Source: Lentzea tibetensis (GTDB taxonomy: Bacteria > Actinomycetota > Actinomycetes > Mycobacteriales > Pseudonocardiaceae). Taken from it: a stretch of 64,000 bases of DNA. Numbering within the stretch: the first letter of the stretch is position 1; the number at the start of each line of letters is the position of its first letter. Location of the stretch: assembly GCF_007845675.1 (NCBI RefSeq), contig NZ_VOBR01000019.1:1-64000 (forward strand), read 5' to 3'. Below, piece after piece: positions 24,906-33,588 of the stretch. Under the pieces are notes generated by a model. The model made no database searches. It worked only from the letters and a program-made list of their open reading frames with translations, and was not told the DNA's origin. The position numbers were made by a program, and so were the translations under genes.

Positions 24906-25841
24906 GTGTCGTGGAGCATCATCGGTGCCGTGACCGCAGTGATCAGCACAGCCGCGATCGTCCTGGCCCTTCTCCTGGCCGGGGCGCTGGTGGCCGTGTG
25001 GCGGCTCTACCAGGACAGCGTGCGCCGCACGGACGCCGCGCTGGCCGCGATCCAGTCGGAACGCCAGCGCTTCGACGCGCAGCAGGTCGCGTTGCAGCGC
25101 TACGAGGTGGCGTTCTCGTCGGTGTCCGGCCGCGGTGAGCTCGGCGAGCAGGTGCTGGTGGAAACCGCGCGCGCACTCGGTCTCAGAGAGGGTCTGCACT
25201 TCACGCTGCAGACCGACGTCGCGGGCGGCGGCTCCGTGCGACCGGACATGGTGCTGAACGTCGGCGGCAACAGGCTGGTGCCGGTCGACTCGAAGATGTC
25301 GATGGCCTGCTGGGCCGAGGCCGTGGAGACCGACGACCCGCAGGAGCGGGCGGACGCGTTGCGCGTGCACGTCCGCAACATCAGGTCCCGCGCGGCCGAG
25401 CTGGCGGGCAAGGGTTACCAGCGGTGGGCGGACGCGATCTACGGGACGATCATGTTCGTGCCCAACGACGGCGCCGTCGTGGCGGCGCTGGACACGGATC
25501 CGGAGCTGCTGCGCTGGCTGCTGGACCGCCGGGTGTTCCTGTGCGGCCCGACGGGCTTCGCGGTGATCGCGTCGTCGGCGATGTTCGCGGTGACCGAGCG
25601 GGCGCTGGCCGACGACGTGGAACAGGTGCGTGCGCAGGCCGGTCGCGCGCACCGGGCGGCGGACACGGCGATCGACGCCCTCAACCTGTCGAGCACGCAC
25701 CTGCAGCGGTTCCTGTCCGCCCGCAGGCGCGAGCTGGACGCGCTGGAGGGCTTCCGCGCGGCCGTGGAGCCGCTGACCGAGGCGTCGGGCACGCCGACGC
25801 CCATCCCGTTGGTGAGGAGGGCCGACGAGCAAACTGCCTGA
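24906..25841 (+). CDS. rmuC: DNA recombination protein RmuC homolog
   Basis: Protein of about 311 residues: N-terminal membrane helix (AVISTAAIVLALLLAGALVA), a short coiled coil (RTDAALAAIQSERQRFDAQQ) and the RmuC nuclease-like domain with VRPDMVLNVGGNRLVPVDSKM, then YQRWADAIYGTIMFVPND and RVFLCGPTGFAVIAS. RmuC limits inversions at short repeats and is related to restriction-type nucleases. Shorter than E. coli RmuC (475 residues), mainly in the coiled coil. GTG 24906 is preferred; GTG 24882 is an alternative. Divergent from sbcDC. Confidence 0.9.
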   Translation: MSWSIIGAVTAVISTAAIVLALLLAGALVAVWRLYQDSVRRTDAALAAIQSERQRFDAQQVALQRYEVAFSSVSGRGELGEQVLVETARALGLREGLHFTLQTDVAGGGSVRPDMVLNVGGNRLVPVDSKMSMACWAEAVETDDPQERADALRVHVRNIRSRAAELAGKGYQRWADAIYGTIMFVPNDGAVVAALDTDPELLRWLLDRRVFLCGPTGFAVIASSAMFAVTERALADDVEQVRAQAGRAHRAADTAIDALNLSSTHLQRFLSARRRELDALEGFRAAVEPLTEASGTPTPIPLVRRADEQTA

Positions 25842-25970
25842 CAATTGTTCCTCCGTGTCCCAGGACACGGCTGTGAAGAAACAACGCGATCGGGCGATGC
25901 GAGGTTGCTCGTGAGTGAGATAACGACGGACTCACGAACAGCTGAAGCCTGAGCGGCTACCGTGTGCCGC

Positions 25971-26744
25971 GTGAGTGAGCAGCGTGACCGCCGGGTGGCA
26001 CTCGACGATGACGACGACTTCGAGGTCCTCGACGCCCCAGCCTGGAACTACCGCGCCATCGCCGGGACCTTCAAGGGCATCCCGTGGTGGGCGTCGATCC
26101 TGTGCGCGCTGGTGCCCGCGATCATCGGGGCGTACATCGACATCAGCTCGGGCAAGACCGTCGGCTGGATCTTCAACATCCTGTTCTTCGTGGGCGCGAT
26201 CGCCGGTATCTGCCTGGTGCAGCGCCGCAGCCTGTTCGCGCCGATGGTGCAGCCGCCGCTGGTGCTGGCCGCGACGGTGCCGACACTCGTGCTGCTCACC
26301 GGTGGCGTCCCCAAGGCGGCGCTCACCGCGATGGCGCTCGGCCTCGGCAAGCCGCTCATCGACAGCTTCCCCGTGATGGCCGTGACGACGCTGTTCACCG
26401 TCGGCATCGGCATCGCGCGCATGTTCACGCAGAAGGACCCGAACCGGCCGACGAAGGCCGAGGTCAGGGAGGCGAAGGCCGACCTGAAGCGCAGGCCGAA
26501 GCCCGCGGCCGAGCCGCGCCGCCGTCCCGCCGCCGAGGAGCGCCCCGCGCGCGACCCGGAGCGCCGTCCGCGCCCCGACGCCGCGCGCCGCGAGCCGGGC
26601 CGTGAGTCAGGCCGTGAGTCGACGGGCAGGCGCCCGGCGCCGCAGTCCGAGGGTGAGCGGCCCCGCCGTCCCCGCCCGGACCAGGCCCGCGGGGAACGCC
26701 CGGCCGCACCCCGCCGCCCGCGCCCGCCGCGCGACGAACGCTGA
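25971..26744 (+). CDS. DUF6542 family membrane protein with basic tail
   Basis: Protein of about 257 residues. Acidic N-terminus (ALDDDDDFEVLDAPAW), then four membrane segments between about residues 35 and 145 (IPWWASILCALVPAIIGAYI; TVGWIFNILFFVGAIAGICL; VLAATVPTLVLLTGGV; FPVMAVTTLFTVGIGIA), then about 110 residues of Arg/Pro/Glu-rich low-complexity tail. I recall the same family between ychF and ispH in mycobacteria (Rv1111c-like), matching the context here. GTG 25971 chosen; ATG/GTG 25962 possible. Function unknown. Confidence 0.85.
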   Translation: MSEQRDRRVALDDDDDFEVLDAPAWNYRAIAGTFKGIPWWASILCALVPAIIGAYIDISSGKTVGWIFNILFFVGAIAGICLVQRRSLFAPMVQPPLVLAATVPTLVLLTGGVPKAALTAMALGLGKPLIDSFPVMAVTTLFTVGIGIARMFTQKDPNRPTKAEVREAKADLKRRPKPAAEPRRRPAAEERPARDPERRPRPDAARREPGRESGRESTGRRPAPQSEGERPRRPRPDQARGERPAAPRRPRPPRDER

Positions 26745-26763
26745 CCAAGACGAACGCTGACGA

Positions 26764-26806
26764 ACGCGAAAGGGGCCACCTCGATCCGAGGTGGCCCCTT
26801 TCGCGT
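26764..26806. terminator. Bidirectional terminator between DUF6542 gene and ispH
   Basis: A 20-bp perfect stem: arm 26764-26783 (ACGCGAAAGGGGCCACCTCG) pairs with 26787-26806, loop ATC. The genes on both sides end within 20 bp of it, so it ends transcription in both directions. The A/T-rich ends of the stem supply short A and T runs on each side. Confidence 0.9.
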
Positions 26807-26815
26807 GTCAGAACG

Positions 26816-27760
26816 TCAGCGCACGAGGTCCTTCCGGAGCTCGCGCGGCAACGCGAAGGCGATCTTCTCGTTGGCCGTGGTGATCTCCTCGACCTCTTCC
26901 CAGCCGCGTGCCTCGAGAAACTTCAGCAGCTCCATCACGAGGATGTCGGGCACGGAGGCGCCGGACGTGACGCCGATCGTCTCGACGCCCTCCAGCCAGG
27001 CCGGGTCGACCTCCTTGGCGTAGTCGATGAGGTACGAGGCACGGGCACCCGCCTGGAGCGCGACCTCGACGAGGCGCACCGAGTTCGACGAGTTCTTCGA
27101 GCCGACCACGAGCACCAGGTCGCACGAGGGCGCCATCGTCTTGACGGCGACCTGCCGGTTGGACGTGGCGTAGCAGATGTCGTCCGACGGCGGGTCCTGC
27201 AAGTCCGGGAAGCGCTCCTTGAGCTGCCGGACGCGCACCATCGTCTCGTCGACGGACAGCGTCGTCTGCGACAACCAGACCACCTTGGACGGATCGCGCA
27301 CCTCGACGGTGGCGGCGTCCTCGGCGGTGTCGACGAGCCGCACGTGCTGGGGTGCCTCACCGGCGGTGCCCTCGACCTCCTCGTGGCCCTCGTGGCCGAT
27401 CAGCAGGATGTCGTAGTCGTCGCGGGCGAAGCGCTTGGCTTCCATGTGCACCTTGGTCACCAGCGGGCAGGTCGCGTCGATGGTGCGCAGCGACCGCGCG
27501 GCCGCCTCCTCGTGCACCATCGGCGACACGCCGTGCGCCGAGAAGACCACGAGCGCGCCCTCGGGCACCTCGTCGGTCTCGTTGACGAAGATGGCGCCGC
27601 GGTCGCTGAGTGTCTCCACGACGTACTTGTTGTGGACGATCTCCTTGCGCACGTACACCGGTGCGCCGTACTGCTCGAGGGCGCGTTCGACCGTCTCGAC
27701 GGCACGATCCACGCCCGCGCAGTAGCCGCGTGGCTTCGCCAACAGCACTCGCTTGGACAT
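26816..27760 (-). CDS. ispH: 4-hydroxy-3-methylbut-2-enyl diphosphate reductase
   Basis: Protein of 314 residues. The three cluster-binding Cys are in [25 protein letters not shown] and [19 protein letters not shown]; other hallmarks are [20 protein letters not shown] and YATSNRQ. IspH makes IPP and DMAPP from HMBPP in the last step of the MEP pathway, using a [4Fe-4S] cluster. ATG at 27760. Divergent from the lipid-droplet protein and xseA genes, the order also seen in mycobacteria. The first residues [13 protein letters not shown] are typical. Confidence 0.98.
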   Translation of the reverse strand: MSKRVLLAKPRGYCAGVDRAVETVERALEQYGAPVYVRKEIVHNKYVVETLSDRGAIFVNETDEVPEGALVVFSAHGVSPMVHEEAAARSLRTIDATCPLVTKVHMEAKRFARDDYDILLIGHEGHEEVEGTAGEAPQHVRLVDTAEDAATVEVRDPSKVVWLSQTTLSVDETMVRVRQLKERFPDLQDPPSDDICYATSNRQVAVKTMAPSCDLVLVVGSKNSSNSVRLVEVALQAGARASYLIDYAKEVDPAWLEGVETIGVTSGASVPDILVMELLKFLEARGWEEVEEITTANEKIAFALPRELRKDLVR

Positions 27761-27824
27761 GGCCCCCAGGGTACGCGGCGCTGTTTGTAGGCATTCGGGA
27801 CGGAACTACGGCAGGCTTAGGCGC

Positions 27825-28316
27825 ATGAAGCCACTGCCGTTGCCGGTCCGCGTCGCAGCCGGACTCGCGGCGTCCGCCCTGGAACAGGCCCGCAGGCTGC
27901 CGCAGCAGCTCGCCGGGCTGCCCGTCACGGTCGTCAGCGAAGCGCTGCAGTTGTCCATGCGCGTGCAGCAGCATGTGACCGAACTCGCCATCAAAGGTGA
28001 CGACGTGCTGTCCGGGTTGCGCCCGGTCGAGGAAGAGCCCGAGTGGGCGACGTTCGACGAGGATGAGCCGGAAGCCGCCGAAGAGGACTCGGACGAGGGC
28101 GACCCGTGGGCCGAGGAGGAGCGCGCGCTCGCCCAGGAGGTTCCAGGGGCGATTCCGACGTACGACGACCTCTCCATCGCGCAGCTGCGGGCGCGGCTGC
28201 GGAACCTGACCGTCGAGGACCTCGAGGAACTGCTCGCGTACGAGAAGGCCCACGCCGCACGGCCCGAGTTCGTCGGGATGCTGAACCGCCGCATCACCAC
28301 CGTGCGTTCCCAGTGA
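27825..28316 (+). CDS. Lipid droplet-associated-type protein
   Basis: Protein of 163 residues. Residues 1-60 are amphipathic ([40 protein letters not shown]), followed by an acidic middle ([21 protein letters not shown]) and a conserved C-terminal helix pair ([41 protein letters not shown]). The arrangement and position before xseA match the actinobacterial family annotated as lipid droplet-associated, Rv1109c-like. The C-terminal part resembles a short DNA/RNA-contact helix-loop-helix, so a role beyond lipids is possible. ATG at 27825; GTGA overlap with xseA. Confidence 0.75.
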   Translation: MKPLPLPVRVAAGLAASALEQARRLPQQLAGLPVTVVSEALQLSMRVQQHVTELAIKGDDVLSGLRPVEEEPEWATFDEDEPEAAEEDSDEGDPWAEEERALAQEVPGAIPTYDDLSIAQLRARLRNLTVEDLEELLAYEKAHAARPEFVGMLNRRITTVRSQ

Positions 28317-29551
28317 CCGACGCACCATCCACCGCCGAACAGCCGTGGCCGGTGCGGACGGTCGCGCGCAAGGTACTCGAGTGGATCAACCGCCTCGGCC
28401 CCGTGTGGGTCGAGGGCCAGGTGACCCAGCTCAGCAACCGCAGCAGCACCGCGTTCCTCACGCTGCGCGACCCCAGCGTCGACATGTCGATGTCCCTCAC
28501 CGCCCCGTCGGGCCTGCTCAGGGACATGCAGCTCACCGAGGGCAGCCGTGTCGTCGTGCACGGCAGGATGAACTTCTACCCGGCCCGCGGCACGCTCAGC
28601 CTGCGCGTCGACGAGATCCGCGCGGTCGGCATCGGCGAGCTGCTGGCCCGCATCGAACGGCTCAGGAAGCTGCTGCACGCGGAGGGCCTGTTCGACCCGC
28701 GCCGCAAGCGCAGGCCGCCGTTCCTGCCCACCAAGATCGGCCTCATCACGGGACGGGCGAGCGCCGCCGAGCGCGACGTGCTCACCAATGCCCGCGGCCG
28801 CTGGCCCGGCGCGCACTTCCGGGTCATCAACGTTGCGGTACAAGGTGTTTCGGCTGTGCCGCAGATCGTGACGGCACTGTCCACGCTGGACCGCGACCCC
28901 GAGTGCGACGTGATCATCATCGCGAGGGGCGGGGGCAGCGTGGAGGACCTGCTGCCGTTCTCGGACGAGGCGCTGTGCCGGGCGGTCGCGGAGTGCCGCA
29001 CGCCGGTGCTGTCGGCGATCGGGCACGAGCCGGACACCCCGCTGGTGGACCACGTCGCGGATGTCAGGTGCTCGACGCCCACCGATGCGGGCAAACGGGT
29101 GGTTCCTGACGTCGCCGAGGAGACGGAGCGTGTTCGGCAGCTCCGTGACCGGGCACGACGCTCCCTGCACGGGTGGGTCGACCGGGAGCGCCGCCTGCTG
29201 GACCAACTCCGGTCCCGACCAGCACTTTCGGACCCGTACGGTCCGCTCGACCGACGTGCCGAAGAAGTGAAAAGGCTTCGTGAACAGGCACGACGCGCCG
29301 TCCAAACGCGTCTCGACAGGGAGCACGTCAACCTGGAAGGGACCAAAGCCCGCTTGACGACCCTCGGTCCGGCCGCCACGCTGGCCCGCGGATACGCCGT
29401 TGTGCAACTCGTCACACCGGACGGGGTGGACGGTGTGATCCGGTCCACCGCCGACGCACCGGCGGGAACGCAACTGCGGGTACGGGTCGTTGACGGGGCG
29501 GTGCACGCCGTCGTCACGGAGCTGGAGGAAGGGGGAGGTACCGGTGGTTGA
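28313..29551 (+). CDS. xseA: Exodeoxyribonuclease VII large subunit
   Basis: Protein of 412 residues: N-terminal OB fold ([20 protein letters not shown]), catalytic domain with [40 protein letters not shown] and [19 protein letters not shown], then coiled coil and the C-terminal TLARGYAVV segment. Exo VII degrades single-stranded DNA in both directions. GTG 28313 overlaps the previous stop. It starts an operon with a 113-residue unknown and xseB. Confidence 0.96.
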   Translation: MTDAPSTAEQPWPVRTVARKVLEWINRLGPVWVEGQVTQLSNRSSTAFLTLRDPSVDMSMSLTAPSGLLRDMQLTEGSRVVVHGRMNFYPARGTLSLRVDEIRAVGIGELLARIERLRKLLHAEGLFDPRRKRRPPFLPTKIGLITGRASAAERDVLTNARGRWPGAHFRVINVAVQGVSAVPQIVTALSTLDRDPECDVIIIARGGGSVEDLLPFSDEALCRAVAECRTPVLSAIGHEPDTPLVDHVADVRCSTPTDAGKRVVPDVAEETERVRQLRDRARRSLHGWVDRERRLLDQLRSRPALSDPYGPLDRRAEEVKRLREQARRAVQTRLDREHVNLEGTKARLTTLGPAATLARGYAVVQLVTPDGVDGVIRSTADAPAGTQLRVRVVDGAVHAVVTELEEGGGTGG

Positions 29552-29885
29552 GCCCGTGTTCCTCCCGCTCACCATGGCCGCGGCCGGTGACTGCACGTCG
29601 GGTGTGCGCAGCGTCGCGGAAGCCGCGAACAAGGCCGCCGCGCACTGCTGGACGGCGCTCGTGGGCGGCTGCGACTCGACCAGCCGCAGCTCGCTGATCC
29701 TCACGCTGCACGACCTGTCGGCCGCCACGGCCGGATCGGCGCACTACCGGCGTGTCGCGGAGGCCGAGTGCCGCATCGACGAGGCCGTGCGAGAGGGTGA
29801 CGGCGCCGAGTTCGCGGAGGCGTTCGTCGGCTACGACCAGGCGGTTGCCACCGTACTGAGCCGACTGAGGAGCACACCCGCGTGA
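29544..29885 (+). CDS. Unknown 113-residue protein inside the xseA-xseB operon
   Basis: GTG start at 29544, 8 bp before the xseA stop, and a GTGA-type overlap with xseB at the end, so it is translated with both exonuclease VII subunits. The N-terminus is hydrophobic with Cys ([15 protein letters not shown]), the middle has [18 protein letters not shown] and the C-terminus is helical ([20 protein letters not shown]). No family is recognised. Four Cys and no clear signal peptide. GC3 is as high as in the flanking genes, supporting coding. Confidence 0.7.
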   Translation: MVEPVFLPLTMAAAGDCTSGVRSVAEAANKAAAHCWTALVGGCDSTSRSSLILTLHDLSAATAGSAHYRRVAEAECRIDEAVREGDGAEFAEAFVGYDQAVATVLSRLRSTPA

Positions 29886-30091
29886 CTGAACTGGGCTATG
29901 AGGCCGCCAGGGACGAGCTCGTCGAGGTCGTCCGCAAGCTGGAGGCAGGTGGCCTGTCGCTGGAGGACTCGCTCGCGCTGTGGGAACGCGGCGAGGCACT
30001 CGCGAAGATCTGTGACCAGCGTCTCGCCGGCGCGCGTGAGCGAATCGATGCAGCTCTCGCCGTCGTGGAGGAGGACGTTTCCGAGGGGTGA
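29882..30091 (+). CDS. xseB: Exodeoxyribonuclease VII small subunit
   Basis: Protein of 69 residues with the XseB signature: [40 protein letters not shown], then a long helix ([18 protein letters not shown]). Six copies assemble on each XseA subunit in known exonuclease VII. GTG start overlaps the previous stop. It ends 68 bp before glpX. Confidence 0.95.
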   Translation: MTELGYEAARDELVEVVRKLEAGGLSLEDSLALWERGEALAKICDQRLAGARERIDAALAVVEEDVSEG

Positions 30092-30159
30092 CTCCGTGCA
30101 AGGATTCGGGCGAGCCGATCAGATCTTGGCCCGCTGAGCAATCCCCCTGGAGGCGCGCA

Positions 30160-31200
30160 ATGGTGAACACCCCCGCGGAACGACGTCGCGAAGCCCCCGA
30201 CCGCAACCTGGCGCTGGAGCTCGTGCGCGTCACCGAGGCGGCGGCCATGGCCGCTGGCCGCTGGGTGGGTCGCGGAGACAAGAACGGTGGTGACGGCGCG
30301 GCGGTCGACGCCATGCGCAAGCTCATCCACACGGTCTCGATGCGCGGCGTGGTGGTCATCGGCGAGGGCGAGAAGGACGAGGCGCCCATGCTGTTCAACG
30401 GCGAGGAAGTCGGCAACGGCGAGGGCCCGGACTGCGACGTCGCGGTCGACCCGATCGACGGCACCACGCTGATGGCGAAGGGCATGCCGAACGCGCTGGC
30501 CGTGCTCGCGGTCGCCGAGCGGGGCGCCATGTTCGACCCGTCCGCCGTGTTCTACATGGAGAAGCTGGCCGTCGGCCCGGACGCGGCCGACGTCATCGAC
30601 ATCACCGCCCCCATCGCGGAGAACATCCGCCGGGTCGCGAAGGCCAAGCACAGCGACGTGTCCGACGTGACGGTCTGCATCCTCGACCGGCCGCGGCACG
30701 AGCAGATCGTCAGCGAGGTGCGTTCCGCGGGCGCCCGGATCCACTTCATCTCCGACGGCGACGTCGCGGGCGCGATCTCCGCTGCCCGCCCGAACACCGG
30801 CGTGGACATGCTGATCGGCATCGGCGGCACGCCCGAGGGCATCATCGCGGCGGCGGCGCTCAAGTGCGTCGGTGGCGCCATCCAGGCCCGCCTGTGGCCC
30901 AAGGACGACGCCGAGCGCGAGCGGGCCATCGCGGCGGGCCACGACCTCGACCGCGTGCTCATGACGGACGACCTCGTGAGCGGCGACAACGTCTTCTTCT
31001 GCGCGACCGGCGTCACGGACGGTGACCTCGTCCGCGGTGTGCACTACCGCGCGGGCGGGTGCACGACGCAGTCGATCGTCATGCGGTCGAAGTCCGGAAC
31101 CGTGCGCATGATCGACGGTTTCCACCGGTTGACGAAGCTGCGCGAGTACGCCTCGGTCGACTTCGACCGTCCGGAGGACGCACTCCCTCCTCTGCCGTAG
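30160..31200 (+). CDS. glpX: Class II fructose-1,6-bisphosphatase
   Basis: Protein of 346 residues. Metal- and substrate-binding motifs: [38 protein letters not shown], the DPIDGTT signature in [16 protein letters not shown], and [16 protein letters not shown]. It makes fructose 6-phosphate in gluconeogenesis and is the main FBPase of many actinobacteria. ATG at 30160 is preceded by CTGGAGG. Followed further on by fumC, its neighbour in mycobacteria, but here separated by about 5 kb of secreted-protein genes. Confidence 0.97.
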   Translation: MVNTPAERRREAPDRNLALELVRVTEAAAMAAGRWVGRGDKNGGDGAAVDAMRKLIHTVSMRGVVVIGEGEKDEAPMLFNGEEVGNGEGPDCDVAVDPIDGTTLMAKGMPNALAVLAVAERGAMFDPSAVFYMEKLAVGPDAADVIDITAPIAENIRRVAKAKHSDVSDVTVCILDRPRHEQIVSEVRSAGARIHFISDGDVAGAISAARPNTGVDMLIGIGGTPEGIIAAAALKCVGGAIQARLWPKDDAERERAIAAGHDLDRVLMTDDLVSGDNVFFCATGVTDGDLVRGVHYRAGGCTTQSIVMRSKSGTVRMIDGFHRLTKLREYASVDFDRPEDALPPLP

Positions 31201-31242
31201 TCCTGTGAACAGTTAACGCACCGTCACCGTCCGAGTGGGGCT

Positions 31243-31257
31243 GGTCACACTGTGACC
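31243..31257. promoter_or_regulatory. Palindrome upstream of the protease gene
   Basis: GGTCACA-C-TGTGACC is a perfect 7-bp inverted repeat with a 1-bp centre, 65 bp before the protease ATG. The half-sites point the opposite way from a CRP site (TGTGA-N6-TCACA), so it is not a standard CRP box. It could bind a dimeric repressor. Position fits a promoter operator. Confidence 0.35.
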
Positions 31258-31321
31258 TTTGTCCATAGTTTCCGAACCGACCCCGGCATCCCTGCGCCGG
31301 GGAAGGAAAGGAACGGAAACG

Positions 31322-32092
31322 ATGAGGGCACGTTCCCTGTTCACCGCATTCGTCGTGGCCGCGGGCGCCCTGCTCGCCTCGGCTGCCGCGGCTTCAGCGG
31401 CTCCTAGCGACCAGCCGGACGGCGACATCACGCCGTACATCGTCGGCGGGCGCAACGCCACGCAGGTCTACTCGTTCATGGTGTCCCTGCAGAGCACCGC
31501 GGGCAGCCACTTCTGCGGCGGCTCGCTGATCAAGGCCAACTGGGTCGTCACGGCCAAGCACTGCGTGCAAGGCCGTTCGCCGGCTTCGGTCCGGGCGCGG
31601 ATCGGCACGACCAACCGCACCACCGGCGGCACCGTCGCCACGGGCGCGCAGATCGTCGTCCACCCGTCGGCGGACCTGGCGCTGGTGCGTCTGTCCACTT
31701 CGGTCGCCAACGCGCCGATCAGGCTCGCGGCGGAATCGGGCCCGGTCAACACCGCGACCCGGATCATCGGCTGGGGCCAGACCTGCCCGTCGCCGGGTGG
31801 CTGTGGCGCTCCGACGATCCTGCAGGAGCTCGACACGTCGATCGTGGCCGACAGCCGTTGCGGCGGCATCCGCGCGGCCACTGAGATCTGCACCAACAAC
31901 ACCGGCGGCAACAAGGGCGCCTGCTACGGCGACTCCGGTGGCCCGCAGGTCAAGTCCGTTGGTGGCGCGTGGCAGCTGATCGGTGCCACCAGCCGCAGCG
32001 GCGGCGGCTCCGTCTGCGCGACCGCGCCGTCGATCTACGTCGACGTCCCCGCGTTCCGCTCGTGGATCGCCACGTACGCAGGCGCTGTGTAG
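31322..32092 (+). CDS. Secreted trypsin-like serine protease (S1)
   Basis: Protein of 256 residues: signal peptide about 1-27 (LFTAFVVAAGALLASAAAAS), short propeptide (APSDQPDGDITPY), mature start IVGGRNATQ. The catalytic triad is His in VVTAKHCV, Asp in DLALVRLS and Ser in GACYGDSGGPQ; the GACYGDSGGP context and Cys pairs match streptomycete trypsins. Substrate-pocket Asp of trypsin is expected six residues before the Ser; here the sequence NKGACYGDS places Lys-Gly there, so specificity may differ. AAGGAAAGGA precedes the ATG. Followed by a terminator. Confidence 0.94.
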   Translation: MRARSLFTAFVVAAGALLASAAAASAAPSDQPDGDITPYIVGGRNATQVYSFMVSLQSTAGSHFCGGSLIKANWVVTAKHCVQGRSPASVRARIGTTNRTTGGTVATGAQIVVHPSADLALVRLSTSVANAPIRLAAESGPVNTATRIIGWGQTCPSPGGCGAPTILQELDTSIVADSRCGGIRAATEICTNNTGGNKGACYGDSGGPQVKSVGGAWQLIGATSRSGGGSVCATAPSIYVDVPAFRSWIATYAGAV

Positions 32093-32107
32093 CTCCTCCG
32101 CACGTCT

Positions 32108-32142
32108 GGGCCCGTCTCCCGATCGTTATGGGAGGCGGGCCC
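32108..32142 (+). terminator. Terminator after the protease gene
   Basis: GGGCCCGTCTCCC (32108-32120) pairs with GGGAGGCGGGCCC (32130-32142) with one G-T wobble, loop GATCGTTAT, followed by TCTT. It lies 16 bp after the protease stop and separates it from the L,D-transpeptidase pair. Confidence 0.85.
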
Positions 32143-32208
32143 TCTTGCTGCAACCTGTCGATCTCCCCGGTCGTCTATGTCGGCAAGGGATGCAACAGGG
32201 GGTGCGCG

Positions 32209-32742
32209 ATGGGGAAACTGCTACTGGTGGTCGCGTTGTTGTCGGTGGCGGGGTGCACGCAGCAGGTGGTTCACGCGGACACGCAACCGCCGACTTCTTC
32301 AACTTCTTCAGCGGCGCCATCGTCTTCATCAGCGGCGCCGTCGGTCGAACCGTCGACCACCACGCCGCCGCCTCCTCCCCCGCCACCGCCGCCCACACCG
32401 TGCGACATCACCGACGGCGCGTGTGTGCAGCTCTCGACCAACCAGACGTGGCTCCTGCGCGGCAACAAGATCGCGCACGGCCCGTTCCCGATCACGTCGG
32501 GCATGCCGGGCTACAACACGCCGATCGGCAAGTTCCCGGTGCTGCGCAAGGTGAAGGACGAGTGGAGCAAGCCGTACAACGGCCCGATGCCCTACTCGAC
32601 GTACTTCACGCACAGCGGCATCGCGTTCCACGAGGGCAGCCTGACCCAGCCGTCGCACGGCTGCATCCACCTGGCGCGCGGCGCGGCAGCGACGTACTTC
32701 AGCGAACTCTCGATTGGCGAGACGGTTCAAGTTGTGGCGTAG
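32209..32742 (+). CDS. Lipoprotein L,D-transpeptidase (YkuD)
   Basis: Protein of 177 residues: lipoprotein signal with Cys at 16 (LLSVAGC), a Ser/Thr/Pro linker of about 45 residues ending in a run of prolines, then a compact YkuD domain. Catalytic motif SHGCIHL, preceded by the conserved His in FTHSGIAFHEG. It would form 3-3 peptidoglycan cross-links or attach proteins at the outer face of the membrane. The domain is short (about 110 residues) and lacks the large C-terminal region of Ldt(Mt) enzymes. It is followed 32 bp later by a secreted paralogue. Confidence 0.88.
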   Translation: MGKLLLVVALLSVAGCTQQVVHADTQPPTSSTSSAAPSSSSAAPSVEPSTTTPPPPPPPPPPTPCDITDGACVQLSTNQTWLLRGNKIAHGPFPITSGMPGYNTPIGKFPVLRKVKDEWSKPYNGPMPYSTYFTHSGIAFHEGSLTQPSHGCIHLARGAAATYFSELSIGETVQVVA

Positions 32743-32773
32743 TGGTTACCCCACGTGTTGAGGGGTGATTCGG

Positions 32774-33184
32774 ATGCGAATACTCGCAGTCGCGGTGCTC
32801 TTCCTCCTCGGCATGGCCGTACCGGCTCAGGCCGCGGCGGGATGCACCGTCTACAACGGAGCGTGTCTGCAGAAGTCCACCAACACAGCGTGGTTGGTGT
32901 TCAACGGCAAGACCAGCTACGGACCCGTTCCGATCAGTCACGGCAGGCCCGGCTACGAGACGCCCGTCGGGATGTTCTCGGTGCTGCGCAAGGTGAAGAA
33001 CGACTGGAGCATTCCGTACAACGCTCCGATGCCGAACTCCGTGTACTTCACGTCGTCCGGCATCGCGTTCCACATGGATGACGTCAACGTGCCCTCGCAC
33101 GGATGCATCCACCTGCAGCCCGAGCCGTCACTCGTGTTCTACGACAACCTGATGATCGGCGAGCAGGTCCAGGTGCTCCCGTAG
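32774..33184 (+). CDS. Secreted L,D-transpeptidase (YkuD), paralogue
   Basis: Protein of 136 residues: signal peptide of about 21 (RILAVAVLFLLGMAVPAQAA), then a YkuD domain closely related to the preceding one: PISHGRPGYETPVGMFSVLR versus PITSGMPGYNTPIGKFPVLR. Catalytic motif SHGCIHL is kept. No linker and no lipobox, so it is released or loosely bound rather than membrane anchored. The pair is a tandem duplication with different anchoring. The 3' end overlaps an 85-residue gene on the other strand by 57 bp. Confidence 0.88.
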   Translation: MRILAVAVLFLLGMAVPAQAAAGCTVYNGACLQKSTNTAWLVFNGKTSYGPVPISHGRPGYETPVGMFSVLRKVKNDWSIPYNAPMPNSVYFTSSGIAFHMDDVNVPSHGCIHLQPEPSLVFYDNLMIGEQVQVLP

Positions 33185-33385
33185 GTAGAGCCTTCCGAGG
33201 TCGATGAGGAACTGTCCCAGCTCCTGATAGCGCTCCGCGCGTTCGGGAGCTGGGACCAGTCCGCACGTGCCCAGCAAGTGCTTGGCCAGCAACGGTCCCA
33301 GCTCCGGGATGTCCTTGCGCACCTCCTGCGACAGCCGTTGCAGGCTCAGCCGCAGCAGGTCGTCGGTCAGCACGTCACCGGCCAC
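33128..33385 (-). CDS. Hypothetical helical protein, 85 residues
   Basis: GTG start at 33385 with a strong GGAGGGG site upstream on the minus strand. The product is Leu/Glu/Arg-rich and helical (VLTDDLLRLSLQRLSQEVRK, IPELGPLLAKHLLG, ERYQELGQFLIDLGRLYLRE), with no membrane segment. Its amino-acid mix is that of a real soluble protein, unlike the opposite strand, which is Ser/Arg/Pro-rich. No family recognised. It overlaps the second L,D-transpeptidase gene tail to tail by 57 bp. Confidence 0.6.
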   Translation of the reverse strand: MAGDVLTDDLLRLSLQRLSQEVRKDIPELGPLLAKHLLGTCGLVPAPERAERYQELGQFLIDLGRLYLREHLDLLADHQVVVEHE

Positions 33386-33588
33386 GGCCGCATCCCCTCC
33401 TTCTCACGCCCCACCAAGTTGTTGCCACGTCAAGGATGCCTCGGAGGCACCACACCGGCGCCACACAACGTCTCCTGGAAGCCGTCAAGTCCGGGTTTCT
33501 GTCAGACGATCGACAGCAAGTCCGGTCCCGGAAATTTCCGCCCGTCTCAACAGCGACGTCGAAACCGGCTTCGCCATACCTTCGGCAC

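Noticed and set aside
31243-31257. CRP/cAMP box upstream of the protease
   Set aside because: Half-sites point outward (TCACA then TGTGA), opposite to the CRP consensus; kept only as an unassigned palindrome.
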